Positions 55,802-64,000 of a stretch of 64,000 nt of DNA are shown here, piece after piece. The DNA comes from Mesorhizobium sp. M1C.F.Ca.ET.210.01.1.1 (GTDB lineage: Bacteria > Pseudomonadota > Alphaproteobacteria > Rhizobiales > Rhizobiaceae), in the NCBI RefSeq assembly GCF_004791585.1, contig NZ_SRUU01000009.1:62001-126000 (forward strand), given 5' to 3'. Positions within the stretch are counted from its first letter, which is position 1. Each line of letters begins with the position of its first letter. Position numbers and translations under genes: made by a program. The notes below the pieces were generated by a model, which ran no database searches, was not told where the DNA came from, and saw only the letters and a program-made list of their open reading frames with translations.

Positions 55802-56260
55802 ATGAACCTCACGACATACAAGAAATTCAAAGGCGATCGTCTGATGCCCTGGGGCAAAGGCACGGTCGTCACGGACGCGAAAGGTTATGTTTTTCTCTGT
55901 GGCAACACCGCCACGGTTGACGATTACGATCCGTCGAACCACCAGGGCGGCGCGATCGGCGACCCGGCCAGCCAATGGCGCGCGGTCCTTGCCAATATCA
56001 AAGCGGATCTGGAAGAGCTTGGCAGCTCGCTCGACCATCTGGTCAAGGTCACATTCTACGTCAAAGGACCTTTTCCGTCCGGCGGCGTCCTTAGTTCACC
56101 GAATTTCCGCCTGGACGTGTTGGACGAGTTCTTCGCCGAACATTGCCCAAAACACTGCAGCTACAACAATCCGCCACCGTCAGAGGTGATCGGCGTTGCC
56201 GCTCTCGCGCAGCCAGACCTGGTCGTCGAGCTTGTCGTCATAGCCGCGCTACCGGACTGA
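55802..56260 (+). CDS. RidA-family protein
   Basis: A 152-residue RidA/YjgF-type protein. GYVFLCGNTATVDDYDPSNHQGGAIGDPASQ and VLANIKADLEELGSSLDHLVKVTFYV are the family core (TVDDYDPSNHQGGAIGD and LDHLVKVTFYV). RidA proteins hydrolyse reactive enamine/imine intermediates; the active-site Arg of true RidA is not evident here. 15 bp after the GFA gene. Confidence 0.83.
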   Translation: MNLTTYKKFKGDRLMPWGKGTVVTDAKGYVFLCGNTATVDDYDPSNHQGGAIGDPASQWRAVLANIKADLEELGSSLDHLVKVTFYVKGPFPSGGVLSSPNFRLDVLDEFFAEHCPKHCSYNNPPPSEVIGVAALAQPDLVVELVVIAALPD

Positions 56261-56278
56261 GCAAACGCCAGGAGGCCC

Positions 56279-56659
56279 TCAGGCCGAAGCGCGCGCCTCG
56301 GCCAGCGCCTTGAGGTCGGCCGGCTTGAGCTCGACAGATTCGCCGCAGCCACAGGCCGAGCTCTGGTTCGGGTTTCTGAAGGTGAAACCGGTGCGCAGCG
56401 TCGTCTGCTCAAAATCCATCTCGGTTCCGAGCAGGAAGAGGGCCGCTTCCGGCGCGACATAGACATGCGCGCCATCGCGCTCGACATGGTCGTCCTTGGG
56501 GTTCGGCTCGGACACCAGATCGATCGTGTATTCCATGCCGGCGCAGCCGCCCTTCCTGATGCCGAGGCGGATGCCGCTGGCGTTCTCGCGGGTAGCAACG
56601 ATCTCGCGCACGCGGTCCGCGGCCTTGTCGGTCATCGTGATGACGGCGAAGCGTCCCAT
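56279..56659 (-). CDS. sufA: Fe-S cluster carrier SufA (A-type)
   Basis: A 126-residue A-type carrier. The three cluster cysteines are C39 (KGGCAGMEY), C103 and C105 (SACGCGESV). It accepts Fe-S clusters from SufBCD and hands them to apoproteins. ATG 56659 follows GGAGAATGAC. It is the last gene of the suf operon; between it and sufT lies a 167-bp gap with palindromic repeat D. Confidence 0.93.
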   Translation of the reverse strand: MGRFAVITMTDKAADRVREIVATRENASGIRLGIRKGGCAGMEYTIDLVSEPNPKDDHVERDGAHVYVAPEAALFLLGTEMDFEQTTLRTGFTFRNPNQSSACGCGESVELKPADLKALAEARASA

Positions 56660-56770
56660 GTCATTCTCCACGTTCGCGCGGGTTCAAGGCCCGCGGAATG
56701 AGTCTGCCCTTAAAATGGTGAAGTTTCACCTTTGCTGCAAGTCAGCCAATCTTGTTGGGGCGATACCAAA

Positions 56771-56814
56771 GCAATTCCAGGAAAAGTGCGCAGCGGTTTT
56801 CCGTCCGGAATTGC
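56771..56814. repeat. Short palindromic repeat, copy D
   Basis: A 44-bp copy of the palindromic family (GCAATTCC ... GGAATTGC), the closest match in sequence to copy A. It lies in the sufT-sufA gap, inside the operon, so the hairpin would be in the transcript. Confidence 0.85.
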
Positions 56815-56826
56815 GCCAAAAAACAT

Positions 56827-57213
56827 CTAGTACCATCCGACCGCGACCTGCGCCTCTTCCGACATCCGGTCGGGCGTCCATGGCGGGTCGAACACCATGT
56901 TGACCTCGACACCGGAAACACCCTCGACGGCGCCGACCGCATTTTCGACCCAGCCCGGCATCTCGCCGGCCACCGGGCAGCCTGGCGCGGTCAGGGTCAT
57001 GTCGATCTTGACCGTACGGTCGTCTTCGATGTCGATCCTGTAGACGAGGCCGAGTTCGTAGATGTCGGCCGGGATTTCCGGGTCGTAGACCGTCTTCAGC
57101 GCCGAGACGATGTCGTCGGTCAGCCGCGCCAGCTCCTCGGCGGGGATCGCCGAGGCCGAAACGATACCGTTCCCAGCCGGGGCGGTCTCTGCGGTGGTGC
57201 TCACATCGTCCAT
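56827..57213 (-). CDS. sufT: SufT/MIP18-type (DUF59) Fe-S assembly protein
   Basis: A 128-residue DUF59 (MIP18) protein. VYDPEIPADIYELGLVYRIDI (core DPEIPADIYELGL, about residues 48-60) and the Cys-containing TLTAPGCPVAGEMP match SufT proteins that support Fe-S maturation. ATG 57213 follows a suitable GGGTGAGAC. It corresponds to the gene called sufX in Agrobacterium. It starts 4 bp after sufS. Confidence 0.9.
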   Translation of the reverse strand: MDDVSTTAETAPAGNGIVSASAIPAEELARLTDDIVSALKTVYDPEIPADIYELGLVYRIDIEDDRTVKIDMTLTAPGCPVAGEMPGWVENAVGAVEGVSGVEVNMVFDPPWTPDRMSEEAQVAVGWY

Positions 57214-57217
57214 GGTC

Positions 57218-58459
57218 TCACCCGAAGAACTTTCGCGCCTTTTCCAGCGCATCGGCCAAAGCGTCGACTTCGGCCCTCGTATTATACATGCCGAACGACG
57301 CCCTGCATGTGGAGGTCACGCCGAAGCGTTTCAACAGCGGCTGGGCGCAATGGGTGCCCGCACGGACGGCCACGCCCTGCCTGTCGATCACCATCGACAC
57401 GTCATGGGCATGGATGCCCTGCAATTCGAACGAGATGATGGCGCCCTTGCCCGGTGCGTCGCCGAAGATGCGCAGCGAGTTGATGGCCCTGAGCCGCTCA
57501 TGCGCGTAATCCTTGAGGTCCGCCTCGTGCGCGGCGATGCGATCGCGGCCGACCTTCTCCATATATTCGAGCGCGGCACCGAGCCCTATCGCCTGCACGA
57601 TCGGCGGCGTGCCGGCCTCGAAACGGTGCGGCGGCTCGTTATAGGTGACGATGTCCTGCGTCACCTCCTCGATCATCTCGCCGCCGCCCATGAAGGGCCG
57701 CATCTCTTCCAGCATGTGCTTCTTGCCGTAGAGCACGCCGATGCCCGACGGGCCGTAGACCTTATGGCCGGTAAAGACGAAGAAATCGCAGTCGAGGTCC
57801 TGCACGTCGATCGGCATATGCACGGCGCTCTGGCTGCCGTCGACGAGGACGGGAATTCCACGCGCATGCGCGATGCGCACGATCTCCTTGATCGGCGTCA
57901 CCGTGCCCAGCGCATTAGACATCTGGGTGATGGCGACGAGCTTGGTGCGATCGGTCAGCCGCTTTTCGAATTCCTCGATATGAAAGGCGCCAAGATCGTC
58001 GACCGGCACCCAGACCAGCTTGGCGCTCTGTCGCTCGCGGATGAAATGCCAGGGCACGATGTTGGAGTGGTGCTCCATGATCGAGAGCACGATCTCGTCG
58101 CCTTCGCCGATCCTCGGCATGCCCCAGCCATAGGCGACCGTGTTGATCGCCGAGGTGGTGTTGGAGGTGAAGACGATGTTGTCGGTGCTGGGCGCGTTGA
58201 GGAAGCGGCGGACCGACTCCCGCGCCTTCTCGTAGGCGTCGGTCGCGGCGTTCGACAGGAAATGCAGGCCGCGATGGACGTTGGCGTATTCTTCGGCATA
58301 GGCGTGCTGGATGGTGTCGAGCACCACCTGCGGCTTCTGCGCCGAAGCGCCATTGTCGAGATAGACCAGCGGCTTGCCGTAGACCTGGCGCGACAGGATT
58401 GGGAAGTTGCGGCGGATCGCCTCGACGTCATAGGGAGTGGTTTCGATCTTCTGGTCCAT
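57218..58459 (-). CDS. sufS: Cysteine desulfurase SufS
   Basis: A 413-residue group II cysteine desulfurase. PLP lysine K233 (TGHK) and the persulfide Cys C371 (RAGTHCAQPL) are intact. It supplies sulfur to SufB for Fe-S cluster assembly. ATG 58459 is used. The SufE/SufU partner is not in the window. It is the second desulfurase of this operon; the first is the 386-residue gene at 62394. Confidence 0.95.
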   Translation of the reverse strand: MDQKIETTPYDVEAIRRNFPILSRQVYGKPLVYLDNGASAQKPQVVLDTIQHAYAEEYANVHRGLHFLSNAATDAYEKARESVRRFLNAPSTDNIVFTSNTTSAINTVAYGWGMPRIGEGDEIVLSIMEHHSNIVPWHFIRERQSAKLVWVPVDDLGAFHIEEFEKRLTDRTKLVAITQMSNALGTVTPIKEIVRIAHARGIPVLVDGSQSAVHMPIDVQDLDCDFFVFTGHKVYGPSGIGVLYGKKHMLEEMRPFMGGGEMIEEVTQDIVTYNEPPHRFEAGTPPIVQAIGLGAALEYMEKVGRDRIAAHEADLKDYAHERLRAINSLRIFGDAPGKGAIISFELQGIHAHDVSMVIDRQGVAVRAGTHCAQPLLKRFGVTSTCRASFGMYNTRAEVDALADALEKARKFFG

Positions 58460-58533
58460 TTCGAAGTCCTTGTCGGCCAAGGCCGCGATCCTTCCAGCAC
58501 CCCTCATCTGTCTTGGCGCTCCGCGCCAATCCA

Positions 58534-58556
58534 CCTTCTCCCACAAGGGGAGAAGG
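58534..58556. repeat. Short inverted repeat CCTTCTCCC...GGGGAGAAGG
   Basis: A GC-rich inverted repeat in the 104-bp gap between sufD and sufS. A similar element (CCCTTCTCC ... GGGAGAAGGG) occurs at 1808-1832, near the GFA gene. They look like members of a short intergenic repeat family common in Rhizobiales. Confidence 0.6.
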
Positions 58557-58563
58557 CTGGGCG

Positions 58564-59835
58564 CTACCCGTGCGTCGAAAACCAGCCGTCGAGCCGTGCT
58601 TCGAGCGCGTCGACCAGCGCCTCGTCGTCCAGTTCCTCGATCACTTCCGCGACGAACGCCTTCACCAGAAGCCCACGCGCGGTCTTCTCGTCGATGCCGC
58701 GCGCCATCAGGTAGAACAGGTGGTCGTGGTCGATCTCGGTGACGGTCGCGCCATGGCCGCAGACGACGTCGTCGGCGAAGATCTCCAGCTCAGGCTTGGT
58801 CGAGAACTCGCCGTCGTCCGACAGGAGCAGCGTGTTGCAGGCCATCTTGGCGTTGGTCTTCTGCGCGTATTGATGCACGTTGATGCGCCCCTGGAACACG
58901 CCGCGCGCCTTGCCGGTCACCACATTGCGCATCACTTCGGTCGAGGTCGTATGCGGCACGGTATGGTCGAGCACCATGGTGGTGTCGGTATGCGTGTCGC
59001 CGGCCAGGAGGTTGATGCCGCGCAGCTTGAAGTCGGCGCCCTCGCCCGTTGTGCGCACCACGACTTCCTGGCGCACCAGTCTGCCGCCGGCATTCATCAC
59101 GAACAGGGTCAGCTTGGCGTCCTTGCCGATATGCGCCTTGAACTGGGCGAGATGCGTGGCCGTGTCCGGCTGCTCCTGCACGATCAGCCAGGTCACCTCG
59201 GCGCCTTCGTCGAGGACGAGCTGGCTCACCGAGCTGATGAGGGCATCGCCGCCCTCGCCTGCCTGGCGCTCGACGATAATCGCCTTGGCGCCGGCGCCGA
59301 CCCGCGTCAGCAGCCGCACGTGCGCCTGGCCGCCGGACTGCAGGTTCTGCAGTTCGATCGGCTTTTCCAGTTGGGTGCCATCGGCGATGTCGACGAAATA
59401 GCCATCGGCAACGAAGGCCGTGTTGAGCGCGCCGATCGCGTCGTCAGCGCCGTAAGGGTCGAGCCCGGGGGCGACGCTTCCATCGGTCAGCTTTTCCGAC
59501 AGGCGCTGCACCGTGACGCCTTCGACGTCGGGTAGCTTGGCGCTCGAGGCGCCGTTCAGCACCGGCAGCACGGCGGAGCCGTCGAGGACCGGGTCGAGGG
59601 CTTTCGCCGCCACCTCCGCCTCGAAGGCCGGCACCGAGGTCAGCAGCCGGCGCAGGTCCGTATAGTGCCAGGATTCGACGCGCCGCGTCGGCAGGCCGTG
59701 CTTGATGGCCTCGATCGCGTCGTCGCGCTTGACCATCACCGCGCCGTCGCCGGGCAGCAGCGACAGCCGCTCGCCGAAGGCATCGATCAGCGCCGTCTCG
59801 GCCAGTGTCCGCTGGGGCTGTGCGTGCATGTTCAT
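58564..59835 (-). CDS. sufD: Fe-S assembly scaffold subunit SufD
   Basis: A 423-residue SufB paralogue in the SufBC2D scaffold. It has the SufBD beta-helix with GEFSTKPELEIFADDVVCGHGATV (core ELEIFADDVVCGHGATV, late in the protein) and SWHYTDLRRLL near the N-terminus. ATG 59835 is used (next ATG at 59829). sufC starts 25 bp upstream on the same strand. Confidence 0.93.
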   Translation of the reverse strand: MNMHAQPQRTLAETALIDAFGERLSLLPGDGAVMVKRDDAIEAIKHGLPTRRVESWHYTDLRRLLTSVPAFEAEVAAKALDPVLDGSAVLPVLNGASSAKLPDVEGVTVQRLSEKLTDGSVAPGLDPYGADDAIGALNTAFVADGYFVDIADGTQLEKPIELQNLQSGGQAHVRLLTRVGAGAKAIIVERQAGEGGDALISSVSQLVLDEGAEVTWLIVQEQPDTATHLAQFKAHIGKDAKLTLFVMNAGGRLVRQEVVVRTTGEGADFKLRGINLLAGDTHTDTTMVLDHTVPHTTSTEVMRNVVTGKARGVFQGRINVHQYAQKTNAKMACNTLLLSDDGEFSTKPELEIFADDVVCGHGATVTEIDHDHLFYLMARGIDEKTARGLLVKAFVAEVIEELDDEALVDALEARLDGWFSTHG

Positions 59836-59860
59836 TGCTCTCGCCTCACTCGGCCCCATC

Positions 59861-60616
59861 TCACGCGGCTTCGCCGATCACGCCGGCATAGCCGTTGGTT
59901 TCGAGATCGAGCGCCAGCGACTTGTCGCCCGACTTGATGACCTGGCCCTTGTAGAGAACGTGCACGCTGTCCGGCACGATGTGCTCAAGCAGGCGCTGGT
60001 AGTGGGTGATGACGACGATCGCGCGGTCGGGCGAGCGCAGCGCATTGACGCCATCGGCGACGATCTTCAGCGCGTCGATATCGAGGCCGGAGTCGGTCTC
60101 GTCGAGCACGCAGAGCTTCGGCTCCAGAAGCTTCATCTGCAGGATCTCGGCGCGCTTCTTCTCGCCGCCGGAGAAGCCGACATTGAGCGGCCGCTTCAGC
60201 ATGTTGATGTCCATGCTGAGCGAGGCGGCCGCTTCCTTCACGCGCTTCAGGAACTCCGGAACCTTCAGCGGCTCCTCGCCGCGCGCCTTGCGCTGCTCGT
60301 TCATCGCCACCTTGAGGAATTCCATGGTGGCGACGCCCGGTATCTCCATCGGATATTGGAAGGCGAGGAAGATGCCGGCGGCGGCGCGTTCGGCCGGATC
60401 CATTTCCAGGATCGACTGGCCGTTGTAGAGGATGTCGCCCTCGGTGACCTCATAGTCCTCGCGGCCGGCGAGGATATAGGACAGCGTCGACTTGCCGGAG
60501 CCGTTCGGCCCCATGATGGCGGCGACCTCGCCGGCTTTCACCGTCAGGTCCAGGCCGCGGATGATCTCGGTGCCGTCGTCGACGATACGGGCATGCAGGT
60601 TCTTTATCTCAAGCAT
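59861..60616 (-). CDS. sufC: Fe-S assembly ATPase SufC
   Basis: A 251-residue ABC-type ATPase. Walker A is GPNGSGKST (36-44); the signature GFSGGEKKRAE (about 146-156) and Walker B LCVLDETDSGLD (about 168-179) are intact. It drives conformational change of SufB-SufD. Start 60616 gives the characteristic MLEIKNLHAR. 26 bp after sufB. Confidence 0.95.
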   Translation of the reverse strand: MLEIKNLHARIVDDGTEIIRGLDLTVKAGEVAAIMGPNGSGKSTLSYILAGREDYEVTEGDILYNGQSILEMDPAERAAAGIFLAFQYPMEIPGVATMEFLKVAMNEQRKARGEEPLKVPEFLKRVKEAAASLSMDINMLKRPLNVGFSGGEKKRAEILQMKLLEPKLCVLDETDSGLDIDALKIVADGVNALRSPDRAIVVITHYQRLLEHIVPDSVHVLYKGQVIKSGDKSLALDLETNGYAGVIGEAA

Positions 60617-60642
60617 ATTTCTTTCCTGAATATCTTTTGCGG

Positions 60643-62169
<1,527 letters not shown>

Positions 62170-62393
62170 AAGCGTTCTCCATCCACGCCGGGGTCAAGGC
62201 CCGACAGTTTTCAAACTATGGCACCGCCGCTGCCCCGAGGGACTTGAAGCGGAGTAAGCTCCATATAGTGCATTCCCGCCGGGAATTCACCCGGCCAAGA
62301 CGAAACGCACGGCTCTACCAGGCCGGATGGCCTGAATTTCATTTCAAACCGGATTCGGGAGCCCTAGGCCCGCATCCGATGCTCCTGCCGCCG

Positions 62394-63554
62394 TCAGGCA
62401 GCTTTTTCCTTCCCGGCCCGGCGCGCGACAACGCCCGCCAGGGCTTTCCGGAACGCCTCGATCTCCTCGCCGCCCGTGGCGCGGCCGATCGAGACGCGCA
62501 AGGCGCCAAGGCTATCGGCATGCCCCATCGCCTTCAGCACATGGCTCGGTCCGACTTTTCCCGACGAGCAGGCGGAGCCGGCCGACAGCGCTACGCCTGC
62601 AAGATCGAAAGCGATCTGCGCCGTCTCGGCCTTGATGCCCGGAATAGCGAGGAATGTCGTGTTGGCAAGCCTTGGTGCCGCCGCTCCAAAGATTTCAGCG
62701 TCCGGGACGAGTTCCTTCACGATTGCCTCGATCCCGTCGCGGCGGCGCGCAACCTGTTCCATCTCATCCAGGCCAGCAAGTGCCGCCCGCGCCGCGGCGG
62801 CGAAGCCGGCAATGCCGGGAAGGTTCTCCGTGCCGGCGCGATGGCCCTTCTCCTGGCCGCCGCCATTGACCAGCGGCTTCGGCATCATCAGGTCGGACTG
62901 AGCGACGATCGCGCCGACGCCCTTCGGGCCGCCGATCTTGTGCGAAGACAAGATCAAATAGTCCGCATAACCGACTGACATATCGATCGGAATCCGTCCG
63001 GCCGCCTGCACGGCGTCGACGACGAGGACCCCGCCCGCCGCCTTGACGATTTCAGCGATACGGCCGATTGGCTGGATCACGCCCGTCTCGTTGTTAGCGG
63101 CATGGATCGCCACCAGCGGCAGGCCGCCGGCCTTGCCATGCGCAGCCAGCGCCCTTGTCAGCGCCTCGAGATCAGCGATGCCATTTTGATCGACGCCGAT
63201 CCGCGTCACCTGCGCGGCCGGAAAGCGTCCGCCGCCCAGGATGCAAGGATGATCGGCCTCGCAGACATAGAGGTGGCCCATGCGGACGGCGCCGCGTCCC
63301 ATCTGCCAGTCAGGGGTGAGCAGCGTCGACGCGGCCTCCGTCGCGCCCGACGTGAACACGACATGCTCGGGCCTGGCGTTGACCAGCCCTGCCACGTCAC
63401 GCCTGGCGTCCTCGATCAGCCGCCGCGCCGCGCGGCCTTCCGAATGAACCGACGACGGATTGGCGGCATCGAGCGCGACGACCATCGCCGCCCGCGCCTC
63501 TGCAATGAGAGGCGCGCTGGCGTTGTAGTCGAGATAGGCGCGGGTTGCGGCCAT
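62394..63554 (-). CDS. sufS2: Cysteine desulfurase, NifS/IscS-type (SufS2-like)
   Basis: A 386-residue group I desulfurase. PLP lysine K206 (SSHKIGGPKG) and the mobile-loop Cys C329 (GSACSSG) are intact, the longer, IscS-like active-site loop distinguishing it from the SufS at 57218. As in the Agrobacterium order sufS2-B-C-D-S1-X-A, it heads the suf operon. ATG 63554 has GGAAGG just upstream; an ATG at 63584 is possible. The Irr-like palindrome lies 132 bp upstream. Confidence 0.92.
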   Translation of the reverse strand: MAATRAYLDYNASAPLIAEARAAMVVALDAANPSSVHSEGRAARRLIEDARRDVAGLVNARPEHVVFTSGATEAASTLLTPDWQMGRGAVRMGHLYVCEADHPCILGGGRFPAAQVTRIGVDQNGIADLEALTRALAAHGKAGGLPLVAIHAANNETGVIQPIGRIAEIVKAAGGVLVVDAVQAAGRIPIDMSVGYADYLILSSHKIGGPKGVGAIVAQSDLMMPKPLVNGGGQEKGHRAGTENLPGIAGFAAAARAALAGLDEMEQVARRRDGIEAIVKELVPDAEIFGAAAPRLANTTFLAIPGIKAETAQIAFDLAGVALSAGSACSSGKVGPSHVLKAMGHADSLGALRVSIGRATGGEEIEAFRKALAGVVARRAGKEKAA

Positions 63555-63685
63555 TTTCCTTCCGTCGATCCTGTCAGCAGCCATTCCGCGAGGATAGCGC
63601 GTTATTTCCTTGAAATTGCAAGGCAAGCCGTCCTATTTACCCGGCTTGCGGCGCGGGCGGCCGGATTATCGCGTTTCGGCCACCC

Positions 63686-63706
63686 AGTTTTGAACAATTC
63701 TAAACT
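63686..63706. promoter_or_regulatory. Irr-like iron control element (ICE-type palindrome)
   Basis: AGTTTTGAA-CAA-TTCTAAACT at 63686-63706 is a 21-bp palindrome with a single mismatch between arms. The centre TTTTGAACAATTCTAAA is close to the published consensus of the Irr-binding iron control element, TTTAGAA-N3-TTCTAAA. It lies between the divergent sufS2 (minus) and alpha/beta hydrolase (plus) genes, about 132 bp from sufS2 and 113 bp from the hydrolase start. Confidence 0.7.
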
Positions 63707-63719
63707 AGCTTCTAGGAAG

Positions 63720-63794
63720 GCGCTTGCCCGGCGTCAAGGCCACAGAATGGGCCAAGGGAAGAGTTCCGGGCCAAAGCAAGTTCGGGGCAAGCGC
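63720..63794 (+). other. Structured 5' region before the hydrolase gene
   Basis: A perfect 10-bp inverted repeat, GCGCTTGCCC (63720-63729) and GGGCAAGCGC (63785-63794), with a 55-base spacer that itself contains GGCC...GGCC-type pairs, lies 25 bp before the ATG of the hydrolase gene. It could fold in the leader RNA or be a pair of protein sites. No known riboswitch was recognised. Confidence 0.4.
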
Positions 63795-63819
63795 TTTGAT
63801 ATGCCATGTGGAGTATTTT

Positions 63820-64000
63820 ATGCCTGAGGTCATTTTCGCCGGTCCGGCTGGTCGCCTGGAGGGCCGTTACCAGCCTTCCAAGGAAAAGAGCGCGCCGATC
63901 GCCATCGTCCTGCATCCGCACCCGCAATTCGGCGGCACGATGAACAACAAGATCGTCTACGACCTCTTCTACATGTTCCAGAAGCGCGATTTCACCACGC
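63820..64000 (+). CDS. Alpha/beta hydrolase, partial (C-terminus outside window)
   Basis: The first 60 residues of an alpha/beta hydrolase: PEVIFAGPAGRLEGRYQPSK, then IAIVLHPHPQFGGTMNN with the HPHPQFGG oxyanion-hole motif of a rhizobial hydrolase family. A GGAG element lies 7 bases before ATG 63820. It is divergent from sufS2 across the Irr-like palindrome. The nucleophile lies beyond the window edge. Confidence 0.85.
   Translation, partial: MPEVIFAGPAGRLEGRYQPSKEKSAPIAIVLHPHPQFGGTMNNKIVYDLFYMFQKRDFTT

Overview
The window is GC-rich, gene-dense chromosomal DNA of an alphaproteobacterium in the order Rhizobiales, most likely Mesorhizobium or a close relative. The basis is inference from gene content and order: purC-purS-purQ ... 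purL-bolA-grxD, a suf operon ordered sufS2-B-C-D-S1-T-A, alaS next to recA, the F1-ATPase zeta inhibitor, several DUF1127 proteins, and short intergenic palindromic repeats of the rhizobial kind. I see no plasmid, phage, insertion sequence, CRISPR array, rRNA or tRNA signal. About 73 protein genes are supported, two of them cut by the window edges (uppP on the left, an alpha/beta hydrolase on the right).

Layout. 1-12 kb is metabolic and accessory: a GNAT-like protein, a GFA-family protein, a lone ParB-like domain, a dimethylformamidase-like protein paired with a class III aminotransferase, a DUF523 / GNAT acetyltransferase / HDAC-like deacetylase operon, a cysteine-desulfurase-like protein lacking the catalytic Cys, an aldo/keto reductase, a J-domain-like protein and a 54-residue DUF1127-like gene. 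14.2-19.7 kb (minus strand) is a tightly coupled molybdenum-hydroxylase maturation cluster (flavin reductase, MoxR ATPase, CoxE-type VWA protein, XdhC split in two, MoeA-MobA fusion) without its structural enzyme. 19.8-27.4 kb has an orphan periplasmic binding protein, a P1-family peptidase, purB, a VOC-family protein and an HpcH/HpaI aldolase.

27.6-38 kb is the purine region: zeta inhibitor, purC-S-Q, a lipoprotein, a membrane protein, a divergent DUF1127/MocR-regulator pair, purL, bolA, grxD and a Bcr/CflA-type efflux protein. 38-48 kb holds an inositol-monophosphatase-like protein, ttcA, rpsD with a structured leader, murI, trmJ, icd, a glutathione transferase and an SDR-DoxX-like fusion. 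48.5-54.8 kb carries alaS, recA and the pseudouridine pair psuK-psuG. 56.3-63.6 kb is the minus-strand suf operon for Fe-S cluster assembly; its upstream region carries a 21-bp palindrome resembling the Irr iron-control element.

Most of the window is core housekeeping sequence. The better leads are regulatory or organisational: the Irr-like palindrome, the palindrome spanning both -35 boxes between DUF1127 and MocR, the acetyltransferase/deacetylase operon, the orphan molybdenum-enzyme maturation cluster, and the palindromic repeat families. No clear candidate for a wholly new defence or mobile system was found.
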